Both the position numbers and the translations under genes were made by a program. The notes below the pieces were generated by a model that did not search any database, was not told the origin of the DNA, and saw nothing but the letters and a program-made list of their open reading frames with translations. A stretch of 36,386 nt of DNA from an uncultured Nocardioides sp. GTDB lineage: Bacteria > Actinomycetota > Actinomycetes > Propionibacteriales > Nocardioidaceae. The stretch spans positions 1 to 36,386 of the forward strand of contig NZ_CANKYS010000020.1 in assembly GCF_947488025.1 (NCBI RefSeq), given 5' to 3'. Of this stretch, positions 16,797-24,702 are shown piece after piece. Position 1 is the stretch's first letter. Each line of letters begins with the position of its first letter.

Positions 16797-18050
16797 GTGA
16801 CACTGCCCGACATCAGAACCGCCGACAGCACGATCGCACTCCTTCGCGACCCCTACCGCTACATCTCTCGCCGGGCTGCCGAACTGGGCGAGGACATCTT
16901 CGAGACCCGGCTACTACTGCGGCCTACCACCTGCATGACCGGGGTTGAGGCCGCCGGTGTCTTCTACGACCCGTCACGGTTCCAGCGGGCCGGAGCCGCC
17001 CCACCTCCACTGCAGAAGACCCTCTTCGGCCAGGGAGGCGTCCAAGGCCTCGACGACGAGGACCATCGGCAGCGCAAGGCGATGTTCCTCCAGATCGTCG
17101 AACGCGACCGGGTCGAAGCGCTGGTCGAGGTCGTCACCCGCGAGTGGCAGCGTGCCGTCGACGGTTGGATCGCGGTCGGGCAGATCAAGCTCTACCCCCG
17201 TCTCCAGGTACTGCTGACCCGGGCCGTCTGCGAGTGGGCTGGTGTCCCGCTACCAGAAGCGGAGGTCGAGGTCCGCGCCCGTCAGCTCACTGCCCTCTTC
17301 GACGACGCCGGGCGCATCGGTGTCGGTCACCTTCGGTCGCGAGCCGCCCGCAAGGCCGCTGACCGGTGGGCCGCTGAGGTCATCGACCAGATTCGTGCGG
17401 GCAAGCTGGACCCACCCCCCTCATCTGCGGCGTACGTCGTCGCCCACTACCGCGAACGAGACGGTCGACCCATGGCCCCCCGCGTAGCCGCGGTGGAGCT
17501 GCTCAACGTGCTACGACCCACAGTCGCCACCGCCGTCTACATCACGTTCGTCGCCCACGCCTTGGATGCGCACCCGGCCTGGAAAGAACGGCTCGCCAAC
17601 GGCGACGGCGGCGAGGACCTGGCGTTCGTGGAAGAAGTGCGCCGCCACTACCCGTTCTTCCCCGCCGTGGCCGCCGTCGTCCGCGAACCATTCGAATGGC
17701 GAGGCCACCGGTTCCCCCCGGGCCGCCGCGTCCTGCTCGACCTCTACGGCACCAACCACGAGAGCCGGTACTGGCGCGACCCGGACCGCTTCGACCCCGG
17801 CCGGTTCCTCGGTGAAGAACCCGATCGGTTCGCCTTCGTGCCCCAGGGCGGAGGCGAGCCCGCCGTGCACCATCGGTGCCCCGGCGAGCCGATCTCAACC
17901 CGGCTCATGACCGTCGCTCTCGATCGGATGGTCAGGCACATGACCTACACGCCGCTGGCGGTCCCCACTGCGCTCGACTTCGGTCGCCTCCCGGCCCTCC
18001 CGGCCGGCGGCTACCCGATCCGACTGGCAACGGCCGACAGAGCCACCTGA
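16797..18050 (+). CDS. Cytochrome P450 of the CYP152 fatty-acid peroxygenase family
   Basis: The GTG start follows AAAGGGA and gives 417 residues, normal for CYP152. These enzymes use H2O2 instead of a redox partner to hydroxylate or decarboxylate fatty acids. The heme-thiolate cysteine is C361 in PQGGGEPAVHHRCPGEP. The carboxylate-binding Arg-Pro pair is R240-P241 (NVLRPTVATAVYITF), aligned with R242/P243 of P450 BS-beta. Residue Q83 in LFGQGGVQGLD sits at the position that is Gln in the hydroxylase P450 BS-beta and His in the decarboxylase OleT, which points to hydroxylation. The decayed ferredoxin gene 8 kb away is unlikely to be its partner because this class needs none. It stands alone, 68 bp after the permease pseudogene. 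Confidence 0.9.
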   Translation: MTLPDIRTADSTIALLRDPYRYISRRAAELGEDIFETRLLLRPTTCMTGVEAAGVFYDPSRFQRAGAAPPPLQKTLFGQGGVQGLDDEDHRQRKAMFLQIVERDRVEALVEVVTREWQRAVDGWIAVGQIKLYPRLQVLLTRAVCEWAGVPLPEAEVEVRARQLTALFDDAGRIGVGHLRSRAARKAADRWAAEVIDQIRAGKLDPPPSSAAYVVAHYRERDGRPMAPRVAAVELLNVLRPTVATAVYITFVAHALDAHPAWKERLANGDGGEDLAFVEEVRRHYPFFPAVAAVVREPFEWRGHRFPPGRRVLLDLYGTNHESRYWRDPDRFDPGRFLGEEPDRFAFVPQGGGEPAVHHRCPGEPISTRLMTVALDRMVRHMTYTPLAVPTALDFGRLPALPAGGYPIRLATADRAT

Positions 18051-18119
18051 GGTTGAACCGCGGCGTCCGGGGGTCAGTTTTCACGTGCCGTCGATACCGC
18101 GGGCTATCGATCCAGCGCG

Positions 18120-18125
18120 CATACT
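18120..18125 (+). promoter_or_regulatory. Predicted leaderless -10 box (CATACT)
   Basis: CATACT, then 6 nt, then GTG at 18132. The spacing equals that of cydA and the RDD gene, supporting the GTG at 18132 as both start codon and approximate transcription start. Confidence 0.4.
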
Positions 18126-18131
18126 TGAAAA

Positions 18132-18569
18132 GTGCATGTGGACGTCGAGGTCGAAGCCGTCATCCCATTCCCCTGCGAAGAAGTCGCCGCCTACGCGGGA
18201 GACCCCACGAACGCTCCAGAGTGGTACGCGAACATCCAATCGGTGCGCTGGCGCACACCGCCCCCGACAGCACTCGGGTCGAAGATGGACTTCGAAACAA
18301 GGTTTCTCGGCCGCCGTCTCGCCTACACCTACGAAGTCGTGGATCTCGAGCCGGGGCGGCGGCTGGTGATGCGCACTGCGGATGGACCGTTTCCCATGGA
18401 GACCACCTGCACCTGGGAGCAGGTGGCTGGAGGGACCTTGATGAGGTTGCGCAACCGCGGTGCTCCGAGCGGATTCGCCAAGGTTGCCGCACCCGTGATG
18501 GCGAAGGCGATGAAGAGCGCAATGGGCAAAGACCTCGACCGTCTCGCCCAGCGGCTGGCGAACCGCTGA
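18132..18569 (+). CDS. SRPBCC family protein
   Basis: The 145-residue protein consists of one SRPBCC/START-like domain: an N-terminal strand VEAVIPFPCEEVAAYAGDPTNAPEWY, beta strands including GSKMDFETRFLGRRLAYTYEVVDLEPGRRLVMRT and a long C-terminal helix ending KDLDRLAQRL. Such domains form a hydrophobic pocket for lipids, polyketides or other small ligands. No catalytic residue can be assigned. It resembles the N-terminal half of the fusion ORF at 1359 in layout (short helix with xPEW/LEW, similar end), so the two may be distant relatives. It follows the P450 gene by 81 bp but probably has its own promoter. Confidence 0.8.
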   Translation: MHVDVEVEAVIPFPCEEVAAYAGDPTNAPEWYANIQSVRWRTPPPTALGSKMDFETRFLGRRLAYTYEVVDLEPGRRLVMRTADGPFPMETTCTWEQVAGGTLMRLRNRGAPSGFAKVAAPVMAKAMKSAMGKDLDRLAQRLANR

Positions 18570-18732
18570 AGCTCGCCCACCTGGCGCGTCAAACCGCCGC
18601 CAATGCTCCTGCCCCGGGAGTCTCCAGAGCCGCTGTCACGGGCTCCCGCGGGAGGCGCTGCCGGCTCGAACAGCGAGTCGAGCGATTCTCCTGCGGAGTC
18701 CCTGCGGAATTTGGGCCACATGCGGCATGAGA

Positions 18733-18775
18733 AAACGGCCCCCGATCCTGCGTTTCCGCAGGTCAGGAGCCGTTT
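18733..18775 (-). terminator. Intrinsic terminator of glnA
   Basis: Arms AAACGGC (18733-18739) and GCCGTTT (18769-18775) enclose a second pair CCTGCG/CGCAGG, forming a long hairpin just beyond the glnA stop at 18793. It ends in T residues on the minus strand. It also marks the boundary between the left accessory half and the core block. Confidence 0.75.
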
Positions 18776-18792
18776 CCGTGATCTTCGCGATC

Positions 18793-20214
18793 CTAGATGT
18801 CGTAGTAGAGCTCGAACTCGTGCGGGTGCGGACGCTGCTGGACCGGGGCGATCTCCTGGGTGCGCTTGAAGTGGATCCAGGTCTCGATCAGGTCGTCGGT
18901 GAAGACACCGCCGGCCGTCAGGTACTCGTGGTCGGCCTCGAGGGCGTCGAGCACGGCGTCGAGGCTGGTCGGCACCTGGTTGATGTCGGCCATCTCGTCC
19001 GGCGGCAGCTCGTAGATGTCCTTGTCGATCGGCGCTGCGGGCTCGGTCTTGTTCTGGATGCCGTCGAGACCGGCGAGCATCAGGGCCGAGAAGGCGAGGT
19101 AGGGGTTCGCCGACGGGTCGGGGAAGCGGGCCTCGACGCGCTTGGCCTTGGGGTTGGCACCCGTGATCGGGATGCGGACCGAGGCGGAGCGGTTGCGCGA
19201 GGAGTAGACGAGCGAGATCGGCGCCTCGAACCCGGGCACGAGCCGGTGGAAGGAGTTCACGGTGGGGTTGGTGAACGCGAGGAGCGACGGGGCGTGCTCG
19301 AGGATGCCGCCGATGTACCAGCGGGCGATGTCGGACAGGCCGGCGTACCCGGTCTCGTCGAAGAACAGCGGGTCGCCGTCCTTCCACAGCGAGGAGTGGA
19401 TGTGCATGCCCGAGCCGTTGTCGCCGAAGATGGGCTTCGGCATGAAGGTGACCGACTTGCCCTGGTCCCACGCGGTGTTCTTGATGAGGTACTTGAACTT
19501 CATCACGTCGTCCGCGGCCTTGAGCAGTGTGTCGAAGCGGTAGTTGATCTCCGCCTGGCCGGCGGTGCCGACCTCGTGGTGGGCACGCTCGACGAGGAGG
19601 CCGCAGGCCTCGAGGTTCTTGACCATGTCGGCGCGCAGGTCGCTGTAGTGGTCGTAGGGCTCGACGGGGAAGTAGCCGCCCTTGAGGCGCGTCTTGTAGC
19701 CCTTGTTCTGGCCGTCGTCCTTGCCGGAGTTCCACCAGCCCTCGACGGAGTCGATGTGGTAGTAGCCCTCGTTGACGCCCGTGCTGTAGCGGACGTTGTC
19801 GAAGATGTAGAACTCGGCCTCGGGGGCGAAGTAGGCGGTGTCCGCGATGCCGGTCGAGTCGAGGTAGGCCAGCGCCTTGCGCGCGATGTTGCGCGGGTCG
19901 CGGCTGTAGGCCTCGCCCGTGATCGGGTCGTGGATGAAGAAGTTGACGTTGAGGGTCTTGCTGCGGCGGAACGGGTCGAGGTACGCCGTCGTCGGGTCCG
20001 GGAAGAGCGACATGTCGGACTCGTTGATCGCCTGGAACCCGCGGATCGAGGAGCCGTCGAAGCCGAGGCCGTCGTCGAAGACGCTCTGGTCGAAGGAGGA
20101 TGCCGGGACCGTGAAGTGCTGCATCACGCCCGGCAGGTCGCAGAAGCGGACGTCGATCATCTCGACGCCCTCGTCCTTGATGAACTTCAGGAGCTCATCG
20201 GAGTTGTTGAACAT
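18793..20214 (-). CDS. glnA: Type I glutamine synthetase
   Basis: The ATG at 20214 follows AAGGAGG and gives 473 residues. The enzyme condenses glutamate and ammonia with ATP to glutamine in the cytoplasm and acts as a dodecamer. Family signatures seen: FDGSSIRGF, the Glu-rich metal site around FAPEAEFYIFD, GQAEINYRFDTLL, MPKPIFGDNGSGMHIHSSLW, and the ATP/Glu-binding NRSASVRIP. The adenylylation loop is intact, with the modifiable tyrosine at Y401 (DIYELPPDE), so the enzyme can probably be shut off by adenylyltransferase GlnE. A GlnR box lies upstream and a terminator downstream. It is divergent from the RDD gene. Confidence 0.98.
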   Translation of the reverse strand: MFNNSDELLKFIKDEGVEMIDVRFCDLPGVMQHFTVPASSFDQSVFDDGLGFDGSSIRGFQAINESDMSLFPDPTTAYLDPFRRSKTLNVNFFIHDPITGEAYSRDPRNIARKALAYLDSTGIADTAYFAPEAEFYIFDNVRYSTGVNEGYYHIDSVEGWWNSGKDDGQNKGYKTRLKGGYFPVEPYDHYSDLRADMVKNLEACGLLVERAHHEVGTAGQAEINYRFDTLLKAADDVMKFKYLIKNTAWDQGKSVTFMPKPIFGDNGSGMHIHSSLWKDGDPLFFDETGYAGLSDIARWYIGGILEHAPSLLAFTNPTVNSFHRLVPGFEAPISLVYSSRNRSASVRIPITGANPKAKRVEARFPDPSANPYLAFSALMLAGLDGIQNKTEPAAPIDKDIYELPPDEMADINQVPTSLDAVLDALEADHEYLTAGGVFTDDLIETWIHFKRTQEIAPVQQRPHPHEFELYYDI

Positions 20215-20292
20215 TCGGTTCCTCCTTGACGGCGACGTGCGCACGTCGAGTTTGCAGCGTTCGGGAGCGGAGCCTCGTTGCACCGTGCCGCC

Positions 20293-20298
20293 ACGCTA
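20293..20298 (-). promoter_or_regulatory. Predicted glnA -10 box
   Basis: Read on the minus strand this is TAGCGT, a TANNNT -10 match, 10 nt downstream of the GlnR box. It implies a 5' leader of about 70 nt before the glnA ATG. The -35 region would overlap the GlnR box. Confidence 0.5.
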
Positions 20299-20308
20299 GG
20301 TGGGAGCA

Positions 20309-20346
20309 GTTTCCAGACCGTATCCCGTTTGTTTCGCCCGTGTTAC
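20309..20346 (-). promoter_or_regulatory. GlnR-type nitrogen operator of glnA
   Basis: On the minus strand the order is GTAAC-N6-GAAAC-N6-GATAC-N6-GAAAC, with every spacer exactly 6 nt. This matches the known actinobacterial GlnR box (repeated GTnAC-n6-GAAAC half-sites) with one mismatch, in the third pentamer. It lies 95 bp upstream of the glnA start, directly before the predicted -10 box, as expected for activation by GlnR under nitrogen limitation. It also sits about 50-85 bp upstream of the divergent RDD gene. Confidence 0.9.
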
Positions 20347-20382
20347 AGGTGACCGGTCGCTGGGCCGTCCCCGGACGCCTCC

Positions 20383-20388
20383 TAGGCT
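20383..20388 (+). promoter_or_regulatory. Predicted leaderless -10 box of the RDD gene
   Basis: TAGGCT, then 6 nt, then the GTG at 20395. It fits TANNNT and the spacing of a leaderless start. Confidence 0.5.
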
Positions 20389-20394
20389 GGGTGC

Positions 20395-20778
20395 GTGACC
20401 AGCGCTGTAACACCGGAGCTCGAGTCGGCCCCGTGGGGAAGGCGCATCCTCGCCCTGTTCGTGGACTGGATCACCTGCCTGGCCGTCGTCGAGGGACTCG
20501 TGGCGGCCGGCGTCATCGGTGGCAACCCCAACGGCCTCGGCACGTTGGCGCTCTTCGTCCTCGAGTCCGCGCTGTTCACCGCGCTGGCCGGCGGGTCGTT
20601 CGGGAAGCTCGCGACGAGGATCCGGGTCGTACGCCGCGACGGCTCGGGCCAGCCTCCCTCGCTGCTGCGAGCCCTCCTGCGCTCGGTGCTGGTCGCGCTG
20701 CTCATCCCGCCGTTGCTGACCTTCGACGGCCGCGGCCTGCACGATGTCGCGGCCGGCACCCGCAGCGTGACGCTCTGA
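20395..20778 (+). CDS. RDD family membrane protein
   Basis: The 127-residue protein has the RDD layout: an Arg pair and Asp in the first helix (GRRILALFVDWI, R16/R17 and D24) and about three hydrophobic segments (residues 18-42, 50-66 and 92-108). The final Asp region GRGLHDVAAGTRSV is typical of the C-terminal end of RDD domains. Function in actinobacteria is not established; some RDD proteins act in ion transport. It is commonly found beside glnA and DUF4191 in this phylum. It is divergent from glnA and convergent with the DUF4191 gene, 9 bp apart. Confidence 0.88.
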   Translation: MTSAVTPELESAPWGRRILALFVDWITCLAVVEGLVAAGVIGGNPNGLGTLALFVLESALFTALAGGSFGKLATRIRVVRRDGSGQPPSLLRALLRSVLVALLIPPLLTFDGRGLHDVAAGTRSVTL

Positions 20779-20787
20779 GGCGGAGCC

Positions 20788-21495
20788 TCAGCGGCCGCGC
20801 TGCTGCGAGCGCATGCCCTTCATCGAGGTCGGGATCGGCCCCTTGGGCAGCGGCAGCTTGCCGCGCTGGGCGTCGAGGGCCTTGAGGCGCTGGAGGATGT
20901 CGGTCATCTCGGCGGGCTTGACGTTGCGGCCGAGCTTCTGGACGTGCTTGACCAGCTTGGGCAGCGGCACCTCGCCCTCGCCGCGGCCGCACACGACCTC
21001 GTGGATCGGGACGCCGTACGCCACGCGCTCGTGCTTCTTGCGCTCGGTCGCGAGCAGCGCCTTGACGCGGCTGGGGCTCGAGCCCTCGCCGACCAGCACG
21101 ATGCCGGGGGGACCGACGACGCGGTGCACGACGTCCTGCTGCTTGGTGAAGCCGACGACCGGGTCGACCTTCCAGCCGCGGCGCAGCATCTGCAGGGCGC
21201 CCGCTCCGGCGGCCGGCTGGCCCTCCATCTGCGTGTACGCCGCCTTCTGGGCGCGGCGGCCGAAGACGAGCAGCGCGCAGAGCGCACCGATCAGGAGCGC
21301 GCCGACGACCGAGATGATCCAGCCGATCAGGCCGTCACCGGGCAGCACCCACATGAGCGCGAAACCGAGGGCGGCGCCGAGCACGAAGACGCCCATCACG
21401 ATCAGGCCGATGCGCGGGTCGCTCCGCTTGGCCATCGTGTAGGTCTGCATGATCTGCCCGCGGCGCGAGCTGGGCGTGGTGGCGGGGGTCGACAT
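20788..21495 (-). CDS. DUF4191 family membrane protein
   Basis: The ATG at 21495 gives 235 residues. Two adjacent transmembrane helices lie at about residues 29-53 (IGLIVMGVFVLGAALGFALMW) and 56-78. The rest is a basic cytoplasmic domain with WKVDPVVGFTKQQDVVHRVVGPPGIVLVGEG and the tail LPLPKGPIPTSMKGMRSQQRGR. This pattern fits the DUF4191 family, regularly located after lipA in actinobacteria, with no known function. It follows lipA by 59 bp on the same strand. Confidence 0.88.
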   Translation of the reverse strand: MSTPATTPSSRRGQIMQTYTMAKRSDPRIGLIVMGVFVLGAALGFALMWVLPGDGLIGWIISVVGALLIGALCALLVFGRRAQKAAYTQMEGQPAAGAGALQMLRRGWKVDPVVGFTKQQDVVHRVVGPPGIVLVGEGSSPSRVKALLATERKKHERVAYGVPIHEVVCGRGEGEVPLPKLVKHVQKLGRNVKPAEMTDILQRLKALDAQRGKLPLPKGPIPTSMKGMRSQQRGR

Positions 21496-21554
21496 GAGGT
21501 GGCCTTGTCCGGTCAGGTGTTCATCAGGTGCGGGGTCGTGCGGGGTGGTGAGGG

Positions 21555-22496
21555 TCAGACGCTCGCAGCGGCGCGCGCGTCCATCGCCTGACCGTACAGC
21601 CGTCCGGCGCGGTAGGACGAGCGGACCAGCGGACCCGAGAGCGCGCCGGCGAAGCCGATCTCGTCGGCCTCGGCCTTGAGCTCGACGAACTCCTCCGGCT
21701 TGACCCATCGCTCGACGGGGTGGTGCCGGGGGGAGGGGCGGAGGTACTGGGTGATGGTGATCAGCTCGCAGCCGGCCTCGTGGAGGTCGCGCAGCGCCTG
21801 GCTGACCTCCTCGCGGGTCTCGCCCATGCCGAGGATGAGGTTGGACTTGGTCACCAGACCGAAGTCGCGCGCCTGGGTGATCACGTCGAGCGAGCGGTCG
21901 TAGCGGAAGGCCGGGCGGATCCGCTTGAAGATCCGAGGGACCGTCTCCACGTTGTGGGCGAGCACCTCGGGACGGCTCTCGAAGACCTCCTGGAGGAGGT
22001 CGGGCTTGCCGTTGAAGTCGGGGATGAGGTTCTCCACGCCGGTGCCGGGGTTGAGCTCGTGGATCGCGCGGACCGTCTCGGCGTACAGCCAGGCGCCGCC
22101 GTCGGGCAGGTCGTCGCGGGCGACGCCGGTGATGGTGGCGTACTTGAGCTCCATCTTCTGCACCGACTCGGCCACGCGGCGCGGCTCGTCGCGGTCGAGG
22201 GGCTGGGGCTTGCCGGTGTCGATCTGGCAGAAGTCGCAGCGACGGGTGCACTGGTCGCCGCCGATGAGGAAGGTGGCCTCCCGGTCCTCCCAGCACTCAA
22301 AGATGTTGGGGCACCCGGCCGACTGGCAGACCGTGTGCAGCCCTTCGCCCTTCACCAGGTTCTGCAGAGCGGTGTACTCAGGGCCCATCTTGGCCTTGGT
22401 CTTGATCCACTCCGGCTTGCGTTCGATCGGGGTCTCCGCGTTGCGGATCTCCAGGCGGAGGAGCTTGCGTCCTTCAGGTGCGGGAGCAGTCGTCAC
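21555..22496 (-). CDS. lipA: Lipoyl synthase (radical SAM)
   Basis: The 313-residue protein inserts two sulfurs into protein-bound octanoyl groups, producing lipoyl cofactor for SucB-type E2 subunits and GcvH. The auxiliary cluster cysteines are C57, C62 and C68 (CQSAGCPNIFEC) and the radical SAM cysteines are C83, C87 and C90 (CTRRCDFC). Further LipA stretches are LIPDFNGKPDLL, LAHNVETVPR and NLILGMGETREEV. The GTG at 22496 is chosen because it starts the typical N-terminus and has a TAGGGT box 7 nt upstream. The Mo-hydroxylase large subunit gene ends 52 bp upstream. Confidence 0.97.
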   Translation of the reverse strand: MTTAPAPEGRKLLRLEIRNAETPIERKPEWIKTKAKMGPEYTALQNLVKGEGLHTVCQSAGCPNIFECWEDREATFLIGGDQCTRRCDFCQIDTGKPQPLDRDEPRRVAESVQKMELKYATITGVARDDLPDGGAWLYAETVRAIHELNPGTGVENLIPDFNGKPDLLQEVFESRPEVLAHNVETVPRIFKRIRPAFRYDRSLDVITQARDFGLVTKSNLILGMGETREEVSQALRDLHEAGCELITITQYLRPSPRHHPVERWVKPEEFVELKAEADEIGFAGALSGPLVRSSYRAGRLYGQAMDARAAASV

Positions 22497-22503
22497 ATCC
22501 GCC

Positions 22504-22509
22504 ACCCTA
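22504..22509 (-). promoter_or_regulatory. Predicted leaderless -10 box of lipA
   Basis: On the minus strand TAGGGT is followed by 7 nt and the lipA GTG. Its own promoter would let lipA be expressed independently of the Mo-hydroxylase genes placed between it and lipB. Confidence 0.45.
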
Positions 22510-22548
22510 CGCCGCGTCCGGAGGCCACCCAATTTCGCCCGGTGCGGT

Positions 22549-24702
22549 TCAGAGGAGCAGGTCGGGCGTGATCGGGAGGCGGCGGATGCGACGGCCGGTG
22601 GCGTTGAAGACGGCGTTGCCGATGGCGGCGGCGACGCCGCACAGGCCGACCTCCCCGACTCCCTTCACCCCGACCGGGTTGAGGCGGTCGGGACCGCCGA
22701 CGAACTCGACCTCGAGGTCGGGGACGTCGGCGTTGACGGCCATCAGGTAGTCGGCGAGGTGGGCGTTGGTGATGCGACCCGTCTGAGGTCCGGCGTGGAG
22801 GTCGGTGACGGTGTGCTCCAGGAGGGCGTGACCGATGCCGCCGACCGTGCCGCCGACCACCTGGCTGCGCGCGGTCCGCTCGTTGAGCACCTGACCGCAG
22901 TCGATGACCGACACCAGCCGCTCGACCCGCACGAGGCCGAGGTCGGCGTCGACGCGGACCTTGGCGAACTTCGCACCGAAGGCACCGGACGGGGACATCC
23001 CCAGCTCGGCAGGGTCGGGCTTGTCCGCCGTGGCCTCCGCCGTCACCTTGTCACGGTCGCCGACGGCCCGCGCCAGCGCCTCGCGGCCAGGCGCACCGCT
23101 CAGCTGCAGGTCGGCCAGCACCGCCGAGGTGGCCAGCGCGACGGCGTTGGAGATGGCCGTCGCCAGACCCGATCCGCCGGCCGGGGGAGAGGCGGGCAGC
23201 GAGCTGTCGCCCAGGACGACCTCGACGTCACCGACCTCGAGCCCGAGCCGCTCGGCAGCCACCTGGGTGACGATGGTGTAGGTGCCGGTCCCGATGTCCA
23301 TGGCCGCGCAGTGGACCGCCGCCGAACCGTCGCGACGTACGACGACGCGCACCGTGCAGGGCTCCTGGAAGTAGAAGAACGACACGGCCGCCATCCCGTA
23401 GCCGATGAGCTGGTCGCCCTCGCGCGTCGCGCGGGGCGACGGATCGCGCTCGTCCCAGCCGATCAGCTCGGCGCCGCGGCGCAGGCACTCGTCCAGCGCC
23501 TTGCTCGACCACGGCAGGTCGTCCTGGTCGGGGTTGGTGACGGCCTCGTTGCGCAGCCGCAGCTCGACGGGGTCGATGCCGAGCTCCACGGCGAGCTCGT
23601 CGAGTGCGGTCTCGAGGGCGAAGTTGCCCTGCGCCTCCCCGGGCGCCCGCATCGAGCCCGGAGGAGAGATGTGCAGGCGCACCTGGTCGACGTCGGCGCG
23701 CAGGTGCTCGACGGCGTACCCCTGGCGGGTGCCGGAGACCACGTTCTCCGGGTTGTCGTCGTCGACGGCCACCGGGATCGTCGCGGTGTGCTCGACGGCG
23801 GTGAGCGTGCCGTCGCGGCGCGCGCCGAGCCGCACGCGCTGCACGGTCTCGGGCCGGTGGCCGACCCCGGTGAACATCTGCGGGCGGCTCAGCACCACCC
23901 GCACCGGCCGGTCGACGACCTTCGCGGCCATCGCCGCCGCGTGGATGTAGGGCCACGGCCGCAGGCCCGAGCCGAACCCTCCGCCGAGGTAGGGGCACTC
24001 GACCCGCACGTCCTCGCGCGGGATGCCCCACGCCTCGGCCAGGCAGTCCGCGACGTTGAAGGGCCACTGGGTGGTGGCCCACATGTGCAGCGCGTCGCCG
24101 TCCCACTCCGCGCTCGCGGCGAAGAGCCCGATCGGGTTGTTGGTGTTGTCGCCGGTGACGTAGTCGGCCCCGACCTCCACCTCGGCCTCCGCGAGACCGC
24201 GCTCGAGGTCACCGCGCACGCTGTCGGCGCCCGCCGGGTCGTCGTCCTCCCGGTCGGCCCGGGGGTCGTTGATGTCCACGACCGGCTCGTCGACGTCGTA
24301 CGTCACGTGCAGCAGGTCGGCAGCGTGCAGCGCCTCCTCGCGCGTCTGGGCGACGACCATCGCGACGTAGTCGCCGCGGAAGCGCACGACCGCGTCCTGG
24401 AACGGCGGCAGCGGTGCGCGCTCGTCGGACGACGCCTCGTCCGGGCGTACGACGCGGGGCGCGTCGTGGTGCGACAGCACGGCGACCACGCCGGGTGCGG
24501 CCAGCGCATCGGTGGTGTCGACGAGCTCCACGCGGCCCGAGGTGATCGTGGCACCGACCAACACGCCGACGAGGGCGTCGCGCGGTGCGAGGTCGTCGGC
24601 GTAGGGCACGGCGCCGGTGACCTTGAGCGGTCCGTCGACGCGGGTCACTCCGGCGCCGATGACGGGCACGCCGGTCGTGGGGGCAGCCGTCGTGGTGGTC
24701 AT
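22549..24702 (-). CDS. Xanthine dehydrogenase/PaoC-type molybdopterin-binding large subunit
   Basis: The 717-residue subunit is the catalytic part of a molybdenum hydroxylase that oxidises aldehydes, purines or related N-heterocycles. Motifs: the N-terminal RVDGPLKVTGAVPYADD; the Moco-contacting YLGGGFGSGLRPWPYIHAAA; GSMRAPGEAQGNFALETALDELA; MDIGTGTYTIVTQ; and the active-site glutamate E684 in GVKGVGEVGLCGV near the C-terminus. Length and the GGGFGSG form resemble the periplasmic aldehyde oxidoreductase PaoC/YagR more than classical XdhA, but I see no Tat signal in any subunit. Substrate cannot be assigned. The ATG overlaps the stop of the FAD subunit by 4 nt. No XdhC/PaoD maturation gene is nearby. 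Confidence 0.9.
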   Translation of the reverse strand: MTTTTAAPTTGVPVIGAGVTRVDGPLKVTGAVPYADDLAPRDALVGVLVGATITSGRVELVDTTDALAAPGVVAVLSHHDAPRVVRPDEASSDERAPLPPFQDAVVRFRGDYVAMVVAQTREEALHAADLLHVTYDVDEPVVDINDPRADREDDDPAGADSVRGDLERGLAEAEVEVGADYVTGDNTNNPIGLFAASAEWDGDALHMWATTQWPFNVADCLAEAWGIPREDVRVECPYLGGGFGSGLRPWPYIHAAAMAAKVVDRPVRVVLSRPQMFTGVGHRPETVQRVRLGARRDGTLTAVEHTATIPVAVDDDNPENVVSGTRQGYAVEHLRADVDQVRLHISPPGSMRAPGEAQGNFALETALDELAVELGIDPVELRLRNEAVTNPDQDDLPWSSKALDECLRRGAELIGWDERDPSPRATREGDQLIGYGMAAVSFFYFQEPCTVRVVVRRDGSAAVHCAAMDIGTGTYTIVTQVAAERLGLEVGDVEVVLGDSSLPASPPAGGSGLATAISNAVALATSAVLADLQLSGAPGREALARAVGDRDKVTAEATADKPDPAELGMSPSGAFGAKFAKVRVDADLGLVRVERLVSVIDCGQVLNERTARSQVVGGTVGGIGHALLEHTVTDLHAGPQTGRITNAHLADYLMAVNADVPDLEVEFVGGPDRLNPVGVKGVGEVGLCGVAAAIGNAVFNATGRRIRRLPITPDLLL

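Noticed and set aside
16797..18050. OleT-type alkene-forming decarboxylase
   Set aside because: The diagnostic His is Gln (Q83), as in hydroxylating members of the family.
18727..20229. 500-residue plus-strand ORF opposite glnA
   Set aside because: Its product is Val/Gly/Asp-rich low-complexity sequence, and the minus strand encodes a full glutamine synthetase with all motifs. It is an antisense shadow caused by high GC.
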